From assembly GCF_008831125.1 (NCBI RefSeq), contig NZ_WBKA01000003.1, positions 301,084 to 365,083 of the forward strand: DNA of 64,000 nt, written 5' to 3'. How positions within the stretch are numbered: position 1 is the stretch's first letter; every line of letters begins with the position of its first letter. Shown here piece by piece: positions 20,925 to 30,992 of the stretch. The DNA comes from Pseudoclavibacter caeni. Lineage in GTDB: Bacteria > Actinomycetota > Actinomycetes > Actinomycetales > Microbacteriaceae. Made by a program: the position numbers and the translations under genes. Below the pieces are notes generated by a model. The model worked only from the letters and a program-made list of their open reading frames with translations, ran no database searches and was not told the DNA's origin.

Positions 20925-21769
20925 GCGCCGACGCCGGAAGCGCCGCTCGAGACGCAGGGGGCGCGGGCCACTGCTCGCTGCGTGAGCGCAAGCAGCGTCG
21001 CACCCGCGCCCGGATCGAGCACATCGCGGTGCGACTCGTGGCCGAGCGCGGCTATGACGCGGTGTCGGTCGAGGAGATCTGTGCCGAGGCGGACGTCTCC
21101 CCGCGCACGTTCTACAACTACTTCGGCACGAAGGACGCCGCTGTGCTCGGCGTGCTGCCGGACACCCCGGACGACGCACTGCAGGCGTTCATCGACGATG
21201 ACCGCGCGCTGATGGACGCCGCTGACACGGCATGCTGTTCTCACGGAGACAGGGGCCGCAACGACGTCGAGTCCCGGTGCACCGGCGATGAGGGTCGGGG
21301 AACGCCCGTCACATCCGCCGCCTCCGGCCACCCGAACGACACCCTCGACGGGCTGCTGTGGCTGTTCTCGCGATCGGAGCACAACCCGCTGCGGCATCCC
21401 GATCTCGGCCAGGCCCGGCGACGCATCCTGCAGACGAACCCGGCACTGCTCAGCGAGCACCTGACCCGTTCCCGCCCGCTGCAGCGGAGCGTGCACGACG
21501 CCATCGCCGCACGGATCGCCCACGAGCGCGGCATCGCGGCGAGCTCCCCCGAGGCCTGTCAGCAGGCACACCTGTTGTTCGCCGCGGCGGGAGCGGTGCT
21601 GCACGTGGCGATGGGTGTGACCCTGACAGAGACCGGCCCCGGCGCTGCCTCCGCCGCTGACGATGTCACACCGGGCACACGCTCGGAGACCGCCGCCACG
21701 GTGCTGGCCCGCCTTCGAGCCGCCCGCCGGATCACCGCAGCGCTGCTGACGGGCGCCGAGGACGTCTGA
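20921..21769 (+). CDS. TetR family transcriptional regulator
   Basis: A 282-residue regulator with an N-terminal Tet[24 protein letters not shown], then [20 protein letters not shown] (residues 45-65), which is nearly consensus. The ligand-binding part is longer than usual and has a low-complexity insert around residues 100-130 (cysteine-, Arg- and Gly-rich). It is cotranscribed with the MFS exporter and presumably represses it through the inverted repeat at 19143-19168. The inducer is unknown. Confidence 0.92.
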   Translation: MSADAGSAARDAGGAGHCSLRERKQRRTRARIEHIAVRLVAERGYDAVSVEEICAEADVSPRTFYNYFGTKDAAVLGVLPDTPDDALQAFIDDDRALMDAADTACCSHGDRGRNDVESRCTGDEGRGTPVTSAASGHPNDTLDGLLWLFSRSEHNPLRHPDLGQARRRILQTNPALLSEHLTRSRPLQRSVHDAIAARIAHERGIAASSPEACQQAHLLFAAAGAVLHVAMGVTLTETGPGAASAADDVTPGTRSETAATVLARLRAARRITAALLTGAEDV

Positions 21770-22075
21770 GGGCGGCCGGCGCGACGATTGCGCTGGAGGG
21801 CGAGGGGATCATCCCGGCCGATGCGGCTCCCGCCGGCCCCGGTTGCTGCGCCCGTCTGCCGGATTCCGCCCGGCGGTTGAGGGCCGCATTTCGTGCACAC
21901 ATCGAGAGCAGTGTTCGTGCTCACACGGGCGGCCGGGAGGTCGGCGACGTGTGCCATCTGGTTGCCGGCAGCATCGCGCACACGAGCGGCAGACACCGTT
22001 GAAGCCGGCGTGTGGTCGCCCAGGCAGGCATCAGGTCGTCAGGATGTCTGGGATCCCCGCAGACGTCGCCCGGGC
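21770..22075. other. Intergenic gap between convergent tetR and serine protease genes
   Basis: I see no gene, promoter or convincing terminator hairpin in these 306 bases. The two flanking genes converge, so only termination signals are expected. Confidence 0.5.
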
Positions 22076-23671
22076 TCAGGCGACCGGCCCTTCTGCGAGC
22101 GTGACGGTGGCGGTGTGAGAGGCCCCTTGAGCATCGGTCCAGGTGACGGTCACCTGGTCGCCGACCGCATGGTCGCCGATGAGCTCGCTGAGCCGGGTCG
22201 CCCCGGTCACCGTCGTGCCGTCGATCGCGGTGATCGTGCTGCCCGCGGTGATGCCCGCCTCGTCGGCAGGACCGCCGTCGACCACGCCAGCGATCAGCGC
22301 CCCGGACGCCGAGGACCGGCTGGAGCCAGCGGAGGACCCGTTCGCCGACGAGCCGAAGCCGTTGCGCCCAGACCCCTCGCTCAGGCCAGAGCCAGAACCG
22401 CTGGAGCCAGAACCGCTGGAACCAGAACCGCTGGAACCAGAACCACCGCGGCGGGAACCGCCGCTTGAGCTGAGAGTGACCCCGAGGAACGCGGTGCCGC
22501 CGATGTGCACCTCGTCGGTGCCCTCGCCGCTGCGGATCTGGTCGGCCACGGCGAGCACCGTGTCGATCGGGATGGCATAGCCGGTCGTGGTCGTGGCCCC
22601 CGAGGAGCCAGCCCCGCCGAACGAGCCCGACCCACCGGACACGGAGCTTCCGAGAGCGGTGCCACTCGGCGTCGGTCCGGCGACGGTCGAGACCACGCCG
22701 CTGTCAGTCGAGCCGCCGACAGCCGCCCCGTCCCGTCCGGCGGCCGACTCGCGCTGGCCGGCGGTGACCGTGGTGGCGGAGCCGGCCCCCTCGTCCTGCC
22801 GCCAGCCGGCGCCGAGCGAGCCGGAGGATCCGCTGCCGCCACTGGTCGACGCGGCCACGGTCATCGCGACCACCTGGCCGTCGCTGTCGAGGACGGGGCC
22901 GCCGGAGTCGCCGGAGACGACATCGGCCTGGAACTCGATCAGCCCGCTGAGCTGCTCCGACTCCTCACCGCTCGTGGAGCTGGTCGTGATGCCCCTGTCC
23001 GTGTCGGTGACCGCGCCGGACGCCGCGACGAGCTCCCCGCGCCCCTCGGCATTGCCGATCGCGGTGAGCGTCTCACCGGTGGAGACACCGTCGTCGTCGA
23101 AGTCAGCGGTGGCCAGGTCGGAGGCGCCCTGCAGCTGGAGCAGAGCGACGTCTTTGTCGGCGTCGGTACCCGCGACGGATGCCGTGTAGGTGCGGCCGGT
23201 GGACGGGATCGTCACGCTGATCTCGGTGGCTCCCTCGACGACGTGGTGGTTGGTGAGCACGAGTCCGTCGCTGGTGAGCACGATGCCGCTGCCGGCGGCC
23301 TCGCCGTTGCCGTACCCGAGCACCGTCTCGATGATCGCCGCACCCCGCTGCTGATCGTCGGTGGCCGTGGTGATGCCACTCGATGTGGTCGAGCCTGAAC
23401 CGTCAAGCCCCAGCGCGGGCAGTGCCGAGATCGCCCCGGACCCGGACGCCCCGCCGAGCCATCCGGACGCGAGCCCACCGCCGAGGACGAGCCCGATGCC
23501 CAGAGCCACCGTGCCGCCGAGCGCGAGCACGCCGCGCAGGACGTGGTGAGGGCTGCGGTGTCCGGCGGTGCCGGTCGTGCCCGTGCCGGATTCGGGATCG
23601 GCTGTGCTCGCGCCGAACGCCGACGCGTCCCCTCTCGCCGGGCCTGCTGCGGGTGTGTCATTCATGCCCAT
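22076..23671 (-). CDS. Membrane-anchored trypsin-like serine protease with C-terminal PDZ (HtrA/DegP-like)
   Basis: A 531-residue protein. A roughly 55-residue cytoplasmic head is followed by a transmembrane segment near 57-80 (LGGTVALGIGLVLGGGLASG). The protease triad is visible: His in LVLTNHHVVEG near 160, Asp in KDVALLQL near 195, Ser in VSGDSGGPVLDSDG near 262. A Ser/Gly-rich stretch interrupts the protease C-terminal half, and a second one made of SGSGS repeats lies near 425-460. A PDZ domain ends the protein (AGVVDGGPADEAGITAGSTI). It is an extracytoplasmic quality-control protease by family. GGAGG lies 4 nt before ATG 23671; ATG 23665 is an alternative. Confidence 0.9.
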   Translation of the reverse strand: MGMNDTPAAGPARGDASAFGASTADPESGTGTTGTAGHRSPHHVLRGVLALGGTVALGIGLVLGGGLASGWLGGASGSGAISALPALGLDGSGSTTSSGITTATDDQQRGAAIIETVLGYGNGEAAGSGIVLTSDGLVLTNHHVVEGATEISVTIPSTGRTYTASVAGTDADKDVALLQLQGASDLATADFDDDGVSTGETLTAIGNAEGRGELVAASGAVTDTDRGITTSSTSGEESEQLSGLIEFQADVVSGDSGGPVLDSDGQVVAMTVAASTSGGSGSSGSLGAGWRQDEGAGSATTVTAGQRESAAGRDGAAVGGSTDSGVVSTVAGPTPSGTALGSSVSGGSGSFGGAGSSGATTTTGYAIPIDTVLAVADQIRSGEGTDEVHIGGTAFLGVTLSSSGGSRRGGSGSSGSGSSGSGSSGSGSGLSEGSGRNGFGSSANGSSAGSSRSSASGALIAGVVDGGPADEAGITAGSTITAIDGTTVTGATRLSELIGDHAVGDQVTVTWTDAQGASHTATVTLAEGPVA

Positions 23672-23992
23672 GATGCCTCCGTGTGCGATCCACCTGTCGT
23701 CGGCGGGGTTCGTCGGCGACACTCCCAGTGAATCGCGGAGGGCCTCGGCGCGACCTGTGCGGTCACAGCGGCGGGCTGTGGGGATGCTGTCGCAGACCTG
23801 TGTGCGGATCGGGCCGGGAGCGGCGTGCCCCGCCCGCCGCAGGGATGCTCCACTGATCGAGGCGGATCCTTGCCCAGCGCCTAACTGCACCCATCCGCAG
23901 CGGGCCCTCAGACCTGGACGCCATCGCGAGCGCGTGGGTCGCGCACACCGCCTGTCCTGGGGATGGGCCCGGCCCGCTCAGGCCGTCCGGGC
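23672..23992. other. Upstream region of the serine protease gene
   Basis: These 321 bases separate the DUF2892 stop from the protease start. The protease promoter must lie here, but no clear -35/-10 pair, operator or gene is visible. Confidence 0.4.
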
Positions 23993-24205
23993 TCAGCGCA
24001 CGTCGCGGCCGCGCACCGGCAGGCCGACAAGCGGGGCGATCAGGCACACGTCGAGCGCTCCGACCAGCACGAACAGCGCGCCCACGACGGCGAGCGCCCA
24101 CCAGCCACCGCCCAGCGCGGCGCCGATCGCGATCAGCGCCGCTCCCGCGACGACGCGCAGCCAGCGTCCGCCCGACGTGGCCATGAACCTCACGAATGCC
24201 TTCAT
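23993..24205 (-). CDS. DUF2892 (YgaP-type transmembrane) small membrane protein
   Basis: A 70-residue protein with two hydrophobic helices: residues 15-37 (WLRVVAGAALIAIGAALGG) and 39-62 (WALAVVGALFVLVGALDVCL). This matches the DUF2892 module, found alone or fused to rhodanese domains in sulfur-stress loci. The ribosome site GAGGAGC is well placed before the ATG. No rhodanese or sulfurtransferase gene is adjacent here. A CsoR/CstR-operator-like palindrome lies about 195 bp upstream. The function is unknown beyond this association. Confidence 0.8.
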   Translation of the reverse strand: MKAFVRFMATSGGRWLRVVAGAALIAIGAALGGGWWALAVVGALFVLVGALDVCLIAPLVGLPVRGRDVR

Positions 24206-24399
24206 GTCTGCTCCTCTGCTCGTGTGAACGCCGCGTGTGCGCAGGGCTCGGGCGCTGACGTGCGCGGGGCTCGTCATGCGGAATACGCGTGCGCACATGT
24301 GCACGGCACTCCTCTTGATGCCTTCCCTCGACCGGTGATGCGTCCGGCCTCCGACCAGTGATGCACCCAAGCCGATCGCACGCCGGCACCATGAGCCTA

Positions 24400-24415
24400 A
24401 TACCCATGGCGGTAT
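24400..24415 (-). promoter_or_regulatory. CsoR/CstR-like operator candidate
   Basis: The 16-nt string ATACCCATGGCGGTAT has ATACC/GGTAT arms around a 6-nt centre. CsoR- and CstR-type regulators bind palindromes of the form ATACC-rich/GGTAT, and CstR targets often include DUF2892 genes. It lies upstream of the DUF2892 gene; the rest of the 24206-24653 gap (448 bp) shows no gene. The arms are short and the match is imperfect. Confidence 0.35.
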
Positions 24416-24653
24416 CCGACGAGAGGCCTGTGTGTCTGAGCATCCCACTGCCTGCCCGAACACCTGTCTGACTGTGTCGAACACCGACCTGCGACCATTT
24501 CCGCGCCACCACCTCCACGGACAGTCACATCTGCACCGCCTCGTGGCGCAGACCCGGTCATCCGGCGGATCACCGGCGCGATTCCGGTCGGCCGCTCTCG
24601 CACGCCCCGCTCGCACGCACCGGCCGATCGCACGCGCCCTGTGCGCCTCGGGC

Positions 24654-25394
24654 TCACCCCGCGGTCACGCGGCGCACCTGCGGGCATTCCCGGCGCAGCA
24701 TTCGTCGCACCCGCCCGGTCAGGTCGAGCTGCGCGACCGGGCAGCCCCGACACGTGCCCCCGAGCCGCACGCGCACGTCGATCCCGCCCGCGGACTCGGT
24801 CACGCCCAGCAGCCGGATGCGCCCGCCGTGCCGGCGCAGCATCGCCGCGACCGGCCCGTCGACGAGTGTGCGCACCTGTTCGAGGACGTCCCCCTCGCCC
24901 GTGGCGCGCACCCGCCATGCCGCCCGGGGTTCGGCCACGCTCGCACGGACGGCCGCCTCGACGCGTGCGCCCTCGCGATCCCGCTGACGCCGCTCGGCAC
25001 CGACAGAGCGTGCCGCTGCGGCCGCCGACACGTCACCGACAGCGGACACATCCGTGGTGCTCCGGCCTGCCACGGCCCGGGCGCCCTCCCCTGGCATCGC
25101 CCCCCACCGCGTCACGAGGGCGTCGGCGGCCAGGCGAACGTCGCGCAGCGTCCCCTCGTCGCACAGCGCCTGCAGCGGGGCCGGCATCACCGTGAGCGCG
25201 CCCCATCCGCCGGCGCAGGACGCGATGCGTGCGAGCACGCGTCCTGGCATCACCCAGCGCACCTCGTCGGCCGCCGCGCCGGCCTCGGCGTGCAACAGGA
25301 GCTCGCCCGATGGCCGGGGCGTGCTCTGCGCTGGAAGCGCACCCGGCGCGGTACCGGCCTCGACACACGACGAGGTCGCACCCCGCCGGCTCAT
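24654..25394 (-). CDS. NifU (Nfu) domain protein in the feo operon
   Basis: A 246-residue protein. The last about 75 residues form a NifU C-terminal domain: VDGPVAAMLRRHGGRIRLLG, then RLGGTCRGCPVAQ, with the CxxC pair that binds or transfers an Fe-S cluster in Nfu proteins. The first 165 residues are not recognisable; WVMPGRVLARIASCAGGWG and ALCDEGTLRDVRLAADAL may be a small folded region, and the middle is low-complexity. Its ATG overlaps the feoB stop (ATGA). A role in receiving or using imported ferrous iron for clusters is inferred from this coupling only. Confidence 0.82.
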   Translation of the reverse strand: MSRRGATSSCVEAGTAPGALPAQSTPRPSGELLLHAEAGAAADEVRWVMPGRVLARIASCAGGWGALTVMPAPLQALCDEGTLRDVRLAADALVTRWGAMPGEGARAVAGRSTTDVSAVGDVSAAAAARSVGAERRQRDREGARVEAAVRASVAEPRAAWRVRATGEGDVLEQVRTLVDGPVAAMLRRHGGRIRLLGVTESAGGIDVRVRLGGTCRGCPVAQLDLTGRVRRMLRRECPQVRRVTAG

Positions 25395-27478
25395 CCCACC
25401 ACCAGCGCGGTGAGCGTCCGCGCCGCGAGCGCCATCACCCAGGCGAGCGTGCCGTAGCCGGCGAACGCGGCGAGCGGCCACCGCCACGTGCCGGTCTCGC
25501 GGCGCAGCACCCCGAACGTGGACATGCACTGCATCGCGTAGACGAAGAACACCATGAGCGCCACCGTCGTCGGGGCGGTGAACACGGGCTGGCCGGCTTG
25601 GGGGCCCTCGTCGAAGGTCATCGCGGCCAGGGCGTCGTCGGGCTCCTCCGGGTCGGTGGCGGCGACCATCTGGCCGAGGGTGGCGACGAACGTCTCGCGC
25701 GCCGACAGCGACGAGAGCACGGCGACGTCGACCCGCCAGTCGAAGCCGAGCGGGTCGAACACGGGCTCGACGGCGTGCCCGATCGCGGCGGCGGCCGAGT
25801 GCTGCATCGTGTACGTCGCCACGGCGCCCGAGTCGTCGGGGTCGACGCCGGCCTGCCGCAGCACGTCCGTCCCGGCCACGGGGACGTTGAGCAGTGCCCA
25901 CAGCACGATCGTGGTGCCCAGGATGATCGTGCCGACCTTGCGAATGAACCCTTTGACCGGCTGCCACACCGCCTGCCCGAGAGTGCGCGGGTCGGGCCAG
26001 CGGTAGGGCGGCATCTCCATCGTGAACGGCATGATCACGCCGCGGCGGCCGGTCGCCCAGGTGATCACGCGGGCGGCGGCCATCATCGACGCCACCCCGA
26101 GCAAGTACAGCGCGAACATGGCGAGACCGCGCCCGTCGAGGCCGAGCCAGCGGGCGTCCTCGGGCACGAGCAGCCCCACGAGGATGCTGTAGACGGGCAG
26201 CCGGGCCGAGCAGGTCACCAGCGGCATCGTCATCATCGTCGCGAACCGCTGTCTGGCGTCGGGCAGGGTGCGCGTGGCCATGATGCCCGGGATCGCGCAC
26301 GCGAACGAGCTGAGGACGCTGACGAACGCCCGCCCCTCGAGCCCGGTGGACGCCATGGTGCGGTCCATCAGGAACGCGGCGCGTGAGAGGTACCCGCTCT
26401 GCTCGAGCACGGCGATGAGCACGAACAGCAGGGCGATCTGTGGCACGAAGGTGAGCACGCCGCCGACGCCGCCGAGCAGGCCGTCGGCGACGAAGCCGGC
26501 CAGCAGTCCGTCGCCGAACGTGCCGGTGACCCAGGCGCCCGCGGCGGCAAACCCGTCGCCGATCGCGTCCTGCAGCGGCGTGGCGAGGGTGAAGATGATC
26601 TGGAAGAACACGACCAAGACCGCGAGGAAGACGAGCACACCCACGACCGGGTGCAGCAGGACACGGTCGAGCCGTCGGGTGCGCGCGTCCGGCGCCGCGG
26701 GCCGGTAGCGGGCGCAGTCCAGGACGGATGCGACCCATGCGTCCTTCGCCGCGGCGTCGGCCGGCGGCAGGACGGGCGGGGCCGGCCAGCGGTCGACGTC
26801 GCCGAGCAGGTCGCGCACCGCGGCACCGCGGCCGTGGCGTCCGTCGGAGAGCACCACCGGCACCCCGAGCGCTCGGGACAGCCCGGCGACGTCGAGGCTG
26901 CCGCCGCGCGCGGCGAGCTCGTCGGGCATGGTGACCGCGAGCATCGCGGGGATGCGCAGGCGCAGCACGTCGGCGACGAGTAGCAGCGAGCGGCGCAGCG
27001 TGGTCGCATCAGCGGCGATGACGATCGCGTCGGGACGGGGGTCGGGGCCCTCTCCGTGCAGCGTGTCGGCGACGATGCGCTCGTCGACGCTCGCAGGCTC
27101 GAGGCTGTAGGTGCCGGGGAGGTCCTCGATGACGGCCGTGCGGCGGTGTCGGCCGGGGCGGGCGGGCAGCCGGCAGGCGCCCGTGATGCGGGAGACGGTG
27201 ACGCCCGGGTAGTTGCCGGTGTGGGCGTGGCCGCCGGTGAGGCGGTTGAAGAGCGTGGACTTGCCGGCGTTCGGGGAGCCGACGAGGGCGACGCGCAGGT
27301 CGGCGTCGGCGGGGACGGATGCGGTGGGGGCGCCGTGGCAGCCGGGCGTGGTGGTGGGGGTGCCGAAGTGGCCGCCGGCCCCTGTGCCGGATGGGGCTGC
27401 GGAGGCGCCGTGGCTGGACGCGCTCTCGGGTGCGTTCTCGCGGGAGGCGGACGTGTCCTCGGGATGACGGCGGGACAT
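25391..27478 (-). CDS. feoB: Ferrous iron transporter FeoB
   Basis: FeoB is the GTPase-linked ferrous iron permease. The 695-residue protein has the N-terminal G domain: G1 VALVGSPNAGKSTLFNRLTG near residue 65, the TGNYPGVTVS switch I region, and G3 DLPGTYSL. The G4 motif, normally NxxD, reads TMPD in LAVTMPDELA, a replacement of Asn by Thr worth noting. Two Gate-type membrane halves follow, with CAIPGIMATR and SARLPVYSILVGL. About 55 low-complexity residues precede the G domain. Start and feoA stop overlap as TGATG. It is the second gene of feoA-feoB-nifU. Confidence 0.95.
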   Translation of the reverse strand: MSRRHPEDTSASRENAPESASSHGASAAPSGTGAGGHFGTPTTTPGCHGAPTASVPADADLRVALVGSPNAGKSTLFNRLTGGHAHTGNYPGVTVSRITGACRLPARPGRHRRTAVIEDLPGTYSLEPASVDERIVADTLHGEGPDPRPDAIVIAADATTLRRSLLLVADVLRLRIPAMLAVTMPDELAARGGSLDVAGLSRALGVPVVLSDGRHGRGAAVRDLLGDVDRWPAPPVLPPADAAAKDAWVASVLDCARYRPAAPDARTRRLDRVLLHPVVGVLVFLAVLVVFFQIIFTLATPLQDAIGDGFAAAGAWVTGTFGDGLLAGFVADGLLGGVGGVLTFVPQIALLFVLIAVLEQSGYLSRAAFLMDRTMASTGLEGRAFVSVLSSFACAIPGIMATRTLPDARQRFATMMTMPLVTCSARLPVYSILVGLLVPEDARWLGLDGRGLAMFALYLLGVASMMAAARVITWATGRRGVIMPFTMEMPPYRWPDPRTLGQAVWQPVKGFIRKVGTIILGTTIVLWALLNVPVAGTDVLRQAGVDPDDSGAVATYTMQHSAAAAIGHAVEPVFDPLGFDWRVDVAVLSSLSARETFVATLGQMVAATDPEEPDDALAAMTFDEGPQAGQPVFTAPTTVALMVFFVYAMQCMSTFGVLRRETGTWRWPLAAFAGYGTLAWVMALAARTLTALVVG

Positions 27479-27948
27479 CAGCGTGCGGCCGCCTCGCCGT
27501 GACCCGGATCGTCCGCCTCGACGCGGTTCGCGCACTCCGTCTCACCTCGGGCGGAGTCCGCCGCTTCACCTGGGGCGGGGACGCTCGCCGCCTCGACCAT
27601 GACGAGCTCGGCCTCGCAGCGGCGCAGGCACATCGCGCTGTCACGGAAGCGCAGCTGCAGCGGCCCGCGCAGCGGCGCTCGCCGCTCGACGGTCACGGTC
27701 GTGCCGGGGGTGAGGCCGAGATCCCGCAGCCGGCGGATGCGACCGGCGTCGACCGCATCGTCGCGTCCGGACGCGGCGATGTCGCGGATCACCACGGCCA
27801 CCCCGCAGGGGATCTCGGTCAGCTGGCATTGGTCGTGCGAGCCGAACGAGAGGTGTGAACTGGTCGAGTGGTCTGAACCGGTCGCACGGTGCGAACCGAC
27901 CGATGCAGTTCGTCCCTGCACAGGCACGCGCGGCACCTGAACCCGCAT
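27478..27948 (-). CDS. feoA: Ferrous iron transport protein FeoA
   Basis: A 156-residue protein, twice the usual FeoA length. The SH3-like FeoA domain spans about residues 43-120: LTEIPCGVAVVIRDI, then RRLRDLGLTPGTTVTVERRA and GPLQLRFRDSAMCLRRCEAE. The roughly 40-residue head and 35-residue tail are polar and low in complexity. FeoA assists FeoB at the cytoplasmic side. GGAGTG lies upstream of the ATG. It is the first gene of the iron operon, with two palindromes at its promoter. Confidence 0.9.
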   Translation of the reverse strand: MRVQVPRVPVQGRTASVGSHRATGSDHSTSSHLSFGSHDQCQLTEIPCGVAVVIRDIAASGRDDAVDAGRIRRLRDLGLTPGTTVTVERRAPLRGPLQLRFRDSAMCLRRCEAELVMVEAASVPAPGEAADSARGETECANRVEADDPGHGEAAAR

Positions 27949-28028
27949 CGCACACTCCTTCGTCTCTCACTGGCTCCGTCAGACGCGGCACGGACAGACG
28001 GCGTCGGAACAACCCCAGAGGGACAGCG

Positions 28029-28074
28029 GTGAGGCTGCCCTCACACAGTCTAACGCTGGCGAGGTTCACCTCAA
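28029..28074 (-). promoter_or_regulatory. feoA promoter with two palindromes, candidate DtxR/IdeR-type sites
   Basis: On the minus strand, -35 TTGAGG (28069-28074) and -10 TAGACT (28047-28052) are spaced 16 nt, about 100 bp before feoA. GAGGTTCACCTC (28061-28072) overlaps the -35, and GTGAGG-CTGC-CCTCAC (28029-28044) lies just after the -10. Both are perfect palindromes. They share AGG...CCT arms with the 19-bp DtxR box but are shorter, so the regulator is an inference. Confidence 0.55.
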
Positions 28075-28152
28075 TACCCGGGGATGGATGGAGCGCGTGC
28101 GCGCGGACGGAACTCGAGCACTGAGAGGGAGATCTCGTGCACACCGATGGCG

Positions 28153-28192
28153 GATTCGCGCACACAGACGTGGATTCGCGCACACAGACGTG
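28153..28192. repeat. Tandem duplication of a 20-bp unit
   Basis: GATTCGCGCACACAGACGTG occurs twice head-to-tail (28153-28172, 28173-28192), with the start of a third unit. It lies between the feoA promoter and the family 1 palindromes. No function is apparent. Confidence 0.85.
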
Positions 28193-28209
28193 GATCGTGA
28201 GCGGAGGGC

Positions 28210-28309
28210 ACGACCAAGTCTGCGCCACAGACGCCACACACGACCACGAACGCGCCAGTCTCTGGCGCAGACATGGTCGTCTCAAGGGGAGCTGGCGCGA
28301 ACATGGTCG
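28210..28309. repeat. Dispersed palindromic repeat, family 1 (four half-sites)
   Basis: Four 17-nt half-sites related to ACGACCACGAACGCGCC occur at 28210-28226 and 28240-28256 (direct) and 28264-28280 and 28293-28309 (inverted). The inner pair folds as a hairpin with a 7-nt loop. Half-site spacing is 24-30 nt, as at 7525-7594. It sits in the 461-bp gap between feoA and the LysR gene, which has no other gene. Confidence 0.7.
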
Positions 28310-28409
28310 TGCCCTCGACCACTGCCCGCCCTGAACCCGCTCAGGGCTCGCCATCAGACCCCGGCCCGGCCCGTGCAGCGTGCAGCGACCACCCGCTACC
28401 GTTGACACC

Positions 28410-29438
<1,029 letters not shown>

Positions 29439-29466
29439 GCCCGGCGGACGCAAGGTGGGCAGGTCG

Positions 29467-30648
29467 TCAGGCCAGGCCGGCGCGGGCGCGATGCCCGGCG
29501 AGCCCGTACCACTCCTCGTCGTACAGGTCGGGGGTCTCACCGCGGGAGAGCTCGCTGACCCAGGCGCCGAACAGCGGCGCGAACTTGAACCCGTTGCCGT
29601 TCATGCCGGCGGCGAAGGCGATCGTGCCCGAGTCGTCCACGCCCACGATCGGCGCGTCGTCAGGGGTGAACGCGTCGTGGTGCATGCTCGCGCGCACGGG
29701 CTCGGGGTTGAGATCCGGGAAGAACCGGTGGGCGATCTCGCCGATCTCGCGCAGCTTGTCGGCGCCGGGCATCTCGGGCACCTCGGCGACGTCGTCGAAG
29801 ACGCCGAACAGCGAGCCGGCGCTGGCCTTGATGCTGAACCCGTCGAGGGTCGGCACGCCGAACAGGTGTTCAAGCCCGCCGTCATCGGTGCGCCGGTCGC
29901 GCAGGAACACGGGGAAGCGATCCGGGGTGAACAGCTCGATGTGGTGCGGGGCGAACCAGGTCAGCGACAGCGGGTGCACGGTGAGCAGGTCGGCGAGGCC
30001 GGGCAGCAGACGGCCCGCCCACGAGCCGGCGGTGACGATCGCGCGTCCGGCGTGGATCGTCTGCGGCTCGGGCCCGCCAATCGTGACGGTGACCCCGCCG
30101 TTCGGGTCGCGGGCGATGCCGGTGACCGGGGTGTTCGTGAGGATCGTCGCCCCCGCCTTCGCCGCGAGCTCGAGACCGCTGAGCACGGTCAGCTCCGGGC
30201 GCAGGCCGCCGGAGAGGGTGTCGAGCACCGCGACGTCGCCCTCGTCGACGGCGTGCTGCGGGAACCGCTCGCGCAGCTCCGCGGTGTCGAGTTCCTCGGC
30301 GGGCAGATCGTTCTCGGCAACGCACTGGCGCACCGTCGCGATCGGCTCGCAGCCCTCGGGGCCGACGTTGAGCACACCGGTGGGCAGGAAGAGCTGGCGG
30401 CCGGCGACCTCCTGCAGGTGCTGCCAGCGCTCACGCGCCTTGAGCAGCGCCGGCACGTACCGGGCTCCCTCGTGCACGGCGACGCGGAACACGCGCGACT
30501 CGCCGGTGAAGCTGCCGTGCGTGTGGACGGGCCCGTACTGTTCGATGCCCACGACCCGATCAGCGCGGTCCCCGGCCGCCTTCGCCTCCTCCCACAGCGC
30601 GAGGGACCCCATGGTCCCGAGTCCGATGACGACGACGTCCGCCTGCAT
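29467..30648 (-). CDS. FAD-dependent amine oxidase, N-methyltryptophan/sarcosine oxidase-like
   Basis: A 393-residue flavoprotein of the DAO family. The N-terminus ADVVVIGLGTMGSLALWE is the FAD beta-alpha-beta fold with GxGxxG. HGSFTGESRVFRVAVHEG (residues 45-62) is characteristic of monomeric sarcosine and N-methyl-L-tryptophan oxidases (SolA/MSOX), as is the C-terminal FAAGMNGNGFKFAP. Those enzymes demethylate N-methyl amino acids, releasing formaldehyde and peroxide. The covalent FAD cysteine of MSOX, usually in the C-terminal third, is not evident: that string reads GNGFKFAP where MSOX has a Cys nearby. It lies 344 bp downstream of an amino acid importer on the same strand, a plausible supplier of substrate. 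Confidence 0.85.
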   Translation of the reverse strand: MQADVVVIGLGTMGSLALWEEAKAAGDRADRVVGIEQYGPVHTHGSFTGESRVFRVAVHEGARYVPALLKARERWQHLQEVAGRQLFLPTGVLNVGPEGCEPIATVRQCVAENDLPAEELDTAELRERFPQHAVDEGDVAVLDTLSGGLRPELTVLSGLELAAKAGATILTNTPVTGIARDPNGGVTVTIGGPEPQTIHAGRAIVTAGSWAGRLLPGLADLLTVHPLSLTWFAPHHIELFTPDRFPVFLRDRRTDDGGLEHLFGVPTLDGFSIKASAGSLFGVFDDVAEVPEMPGADKLREIGEIAHRFFPDLNPEPVRASMHHDAFTPDDAPIVGVDDSGTIAFAAGMNGNGFKFAPLFGAWVSELSRGETPDLYDEEWYGLAGHRARAGLA

Positions 30649-30912
30649 GATGTGCCTCTTCCCTGTCGGCCTGATGAGTGCTGCCCGGCCGGCCGACCGG
30701 TTCACCGGGAACGCCGACGAGCTGTCCGCCCGCGACCCGGTTGACCGGTCGATCGGTCGATCTGCGTCACAGTCCACCACGTCGGCTCCGGCCGCCGGGC
30801 CGTGCGGCCATATCGAACGCGTATGGCGGCATACGGGTCGGCCCGTCGGCGGCTTGGACCGCAGCACGTGACGACCTCCGTGCAGAGCGGTCACCATGCA
30901 CGGCGACAGTGC

Positions 30913-30972
30913 TTGTGCACGGATCTGCCACGTTGTGGCAGAACCATGCACAACCGGCAGGTCGGTGCACGG
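30913..30972. repeat. Dispersed palindromic repeat, family 2 (hairpin plus extra half-site)
   Basis: TTGTGCACGGATCTGCCAC (30913-30931) and GTGGCAGAACCATGCACAA (30935-30953) pair at 17 of 19 positions around a 3-nt loop. A third half-site, inverted, follows at 30954-30972. The same motif recurs at 34528-34614 on the other side of the ABC operon. It occupies part of the 344-bp gap between the oxidase and the solute receptor; nothing else is seen there. Confidence 0.7.
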
Positions 30973-30992
30973 AGGGGGCGCCCCGCGCAGGC

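Noticed and set aside
22390..22450. Possible CRISPR-like or tandem repeat array
   Set aside because: It is a short in-frame repeat encoding the Ser/Gly linker of the serine protease, with no spacers.
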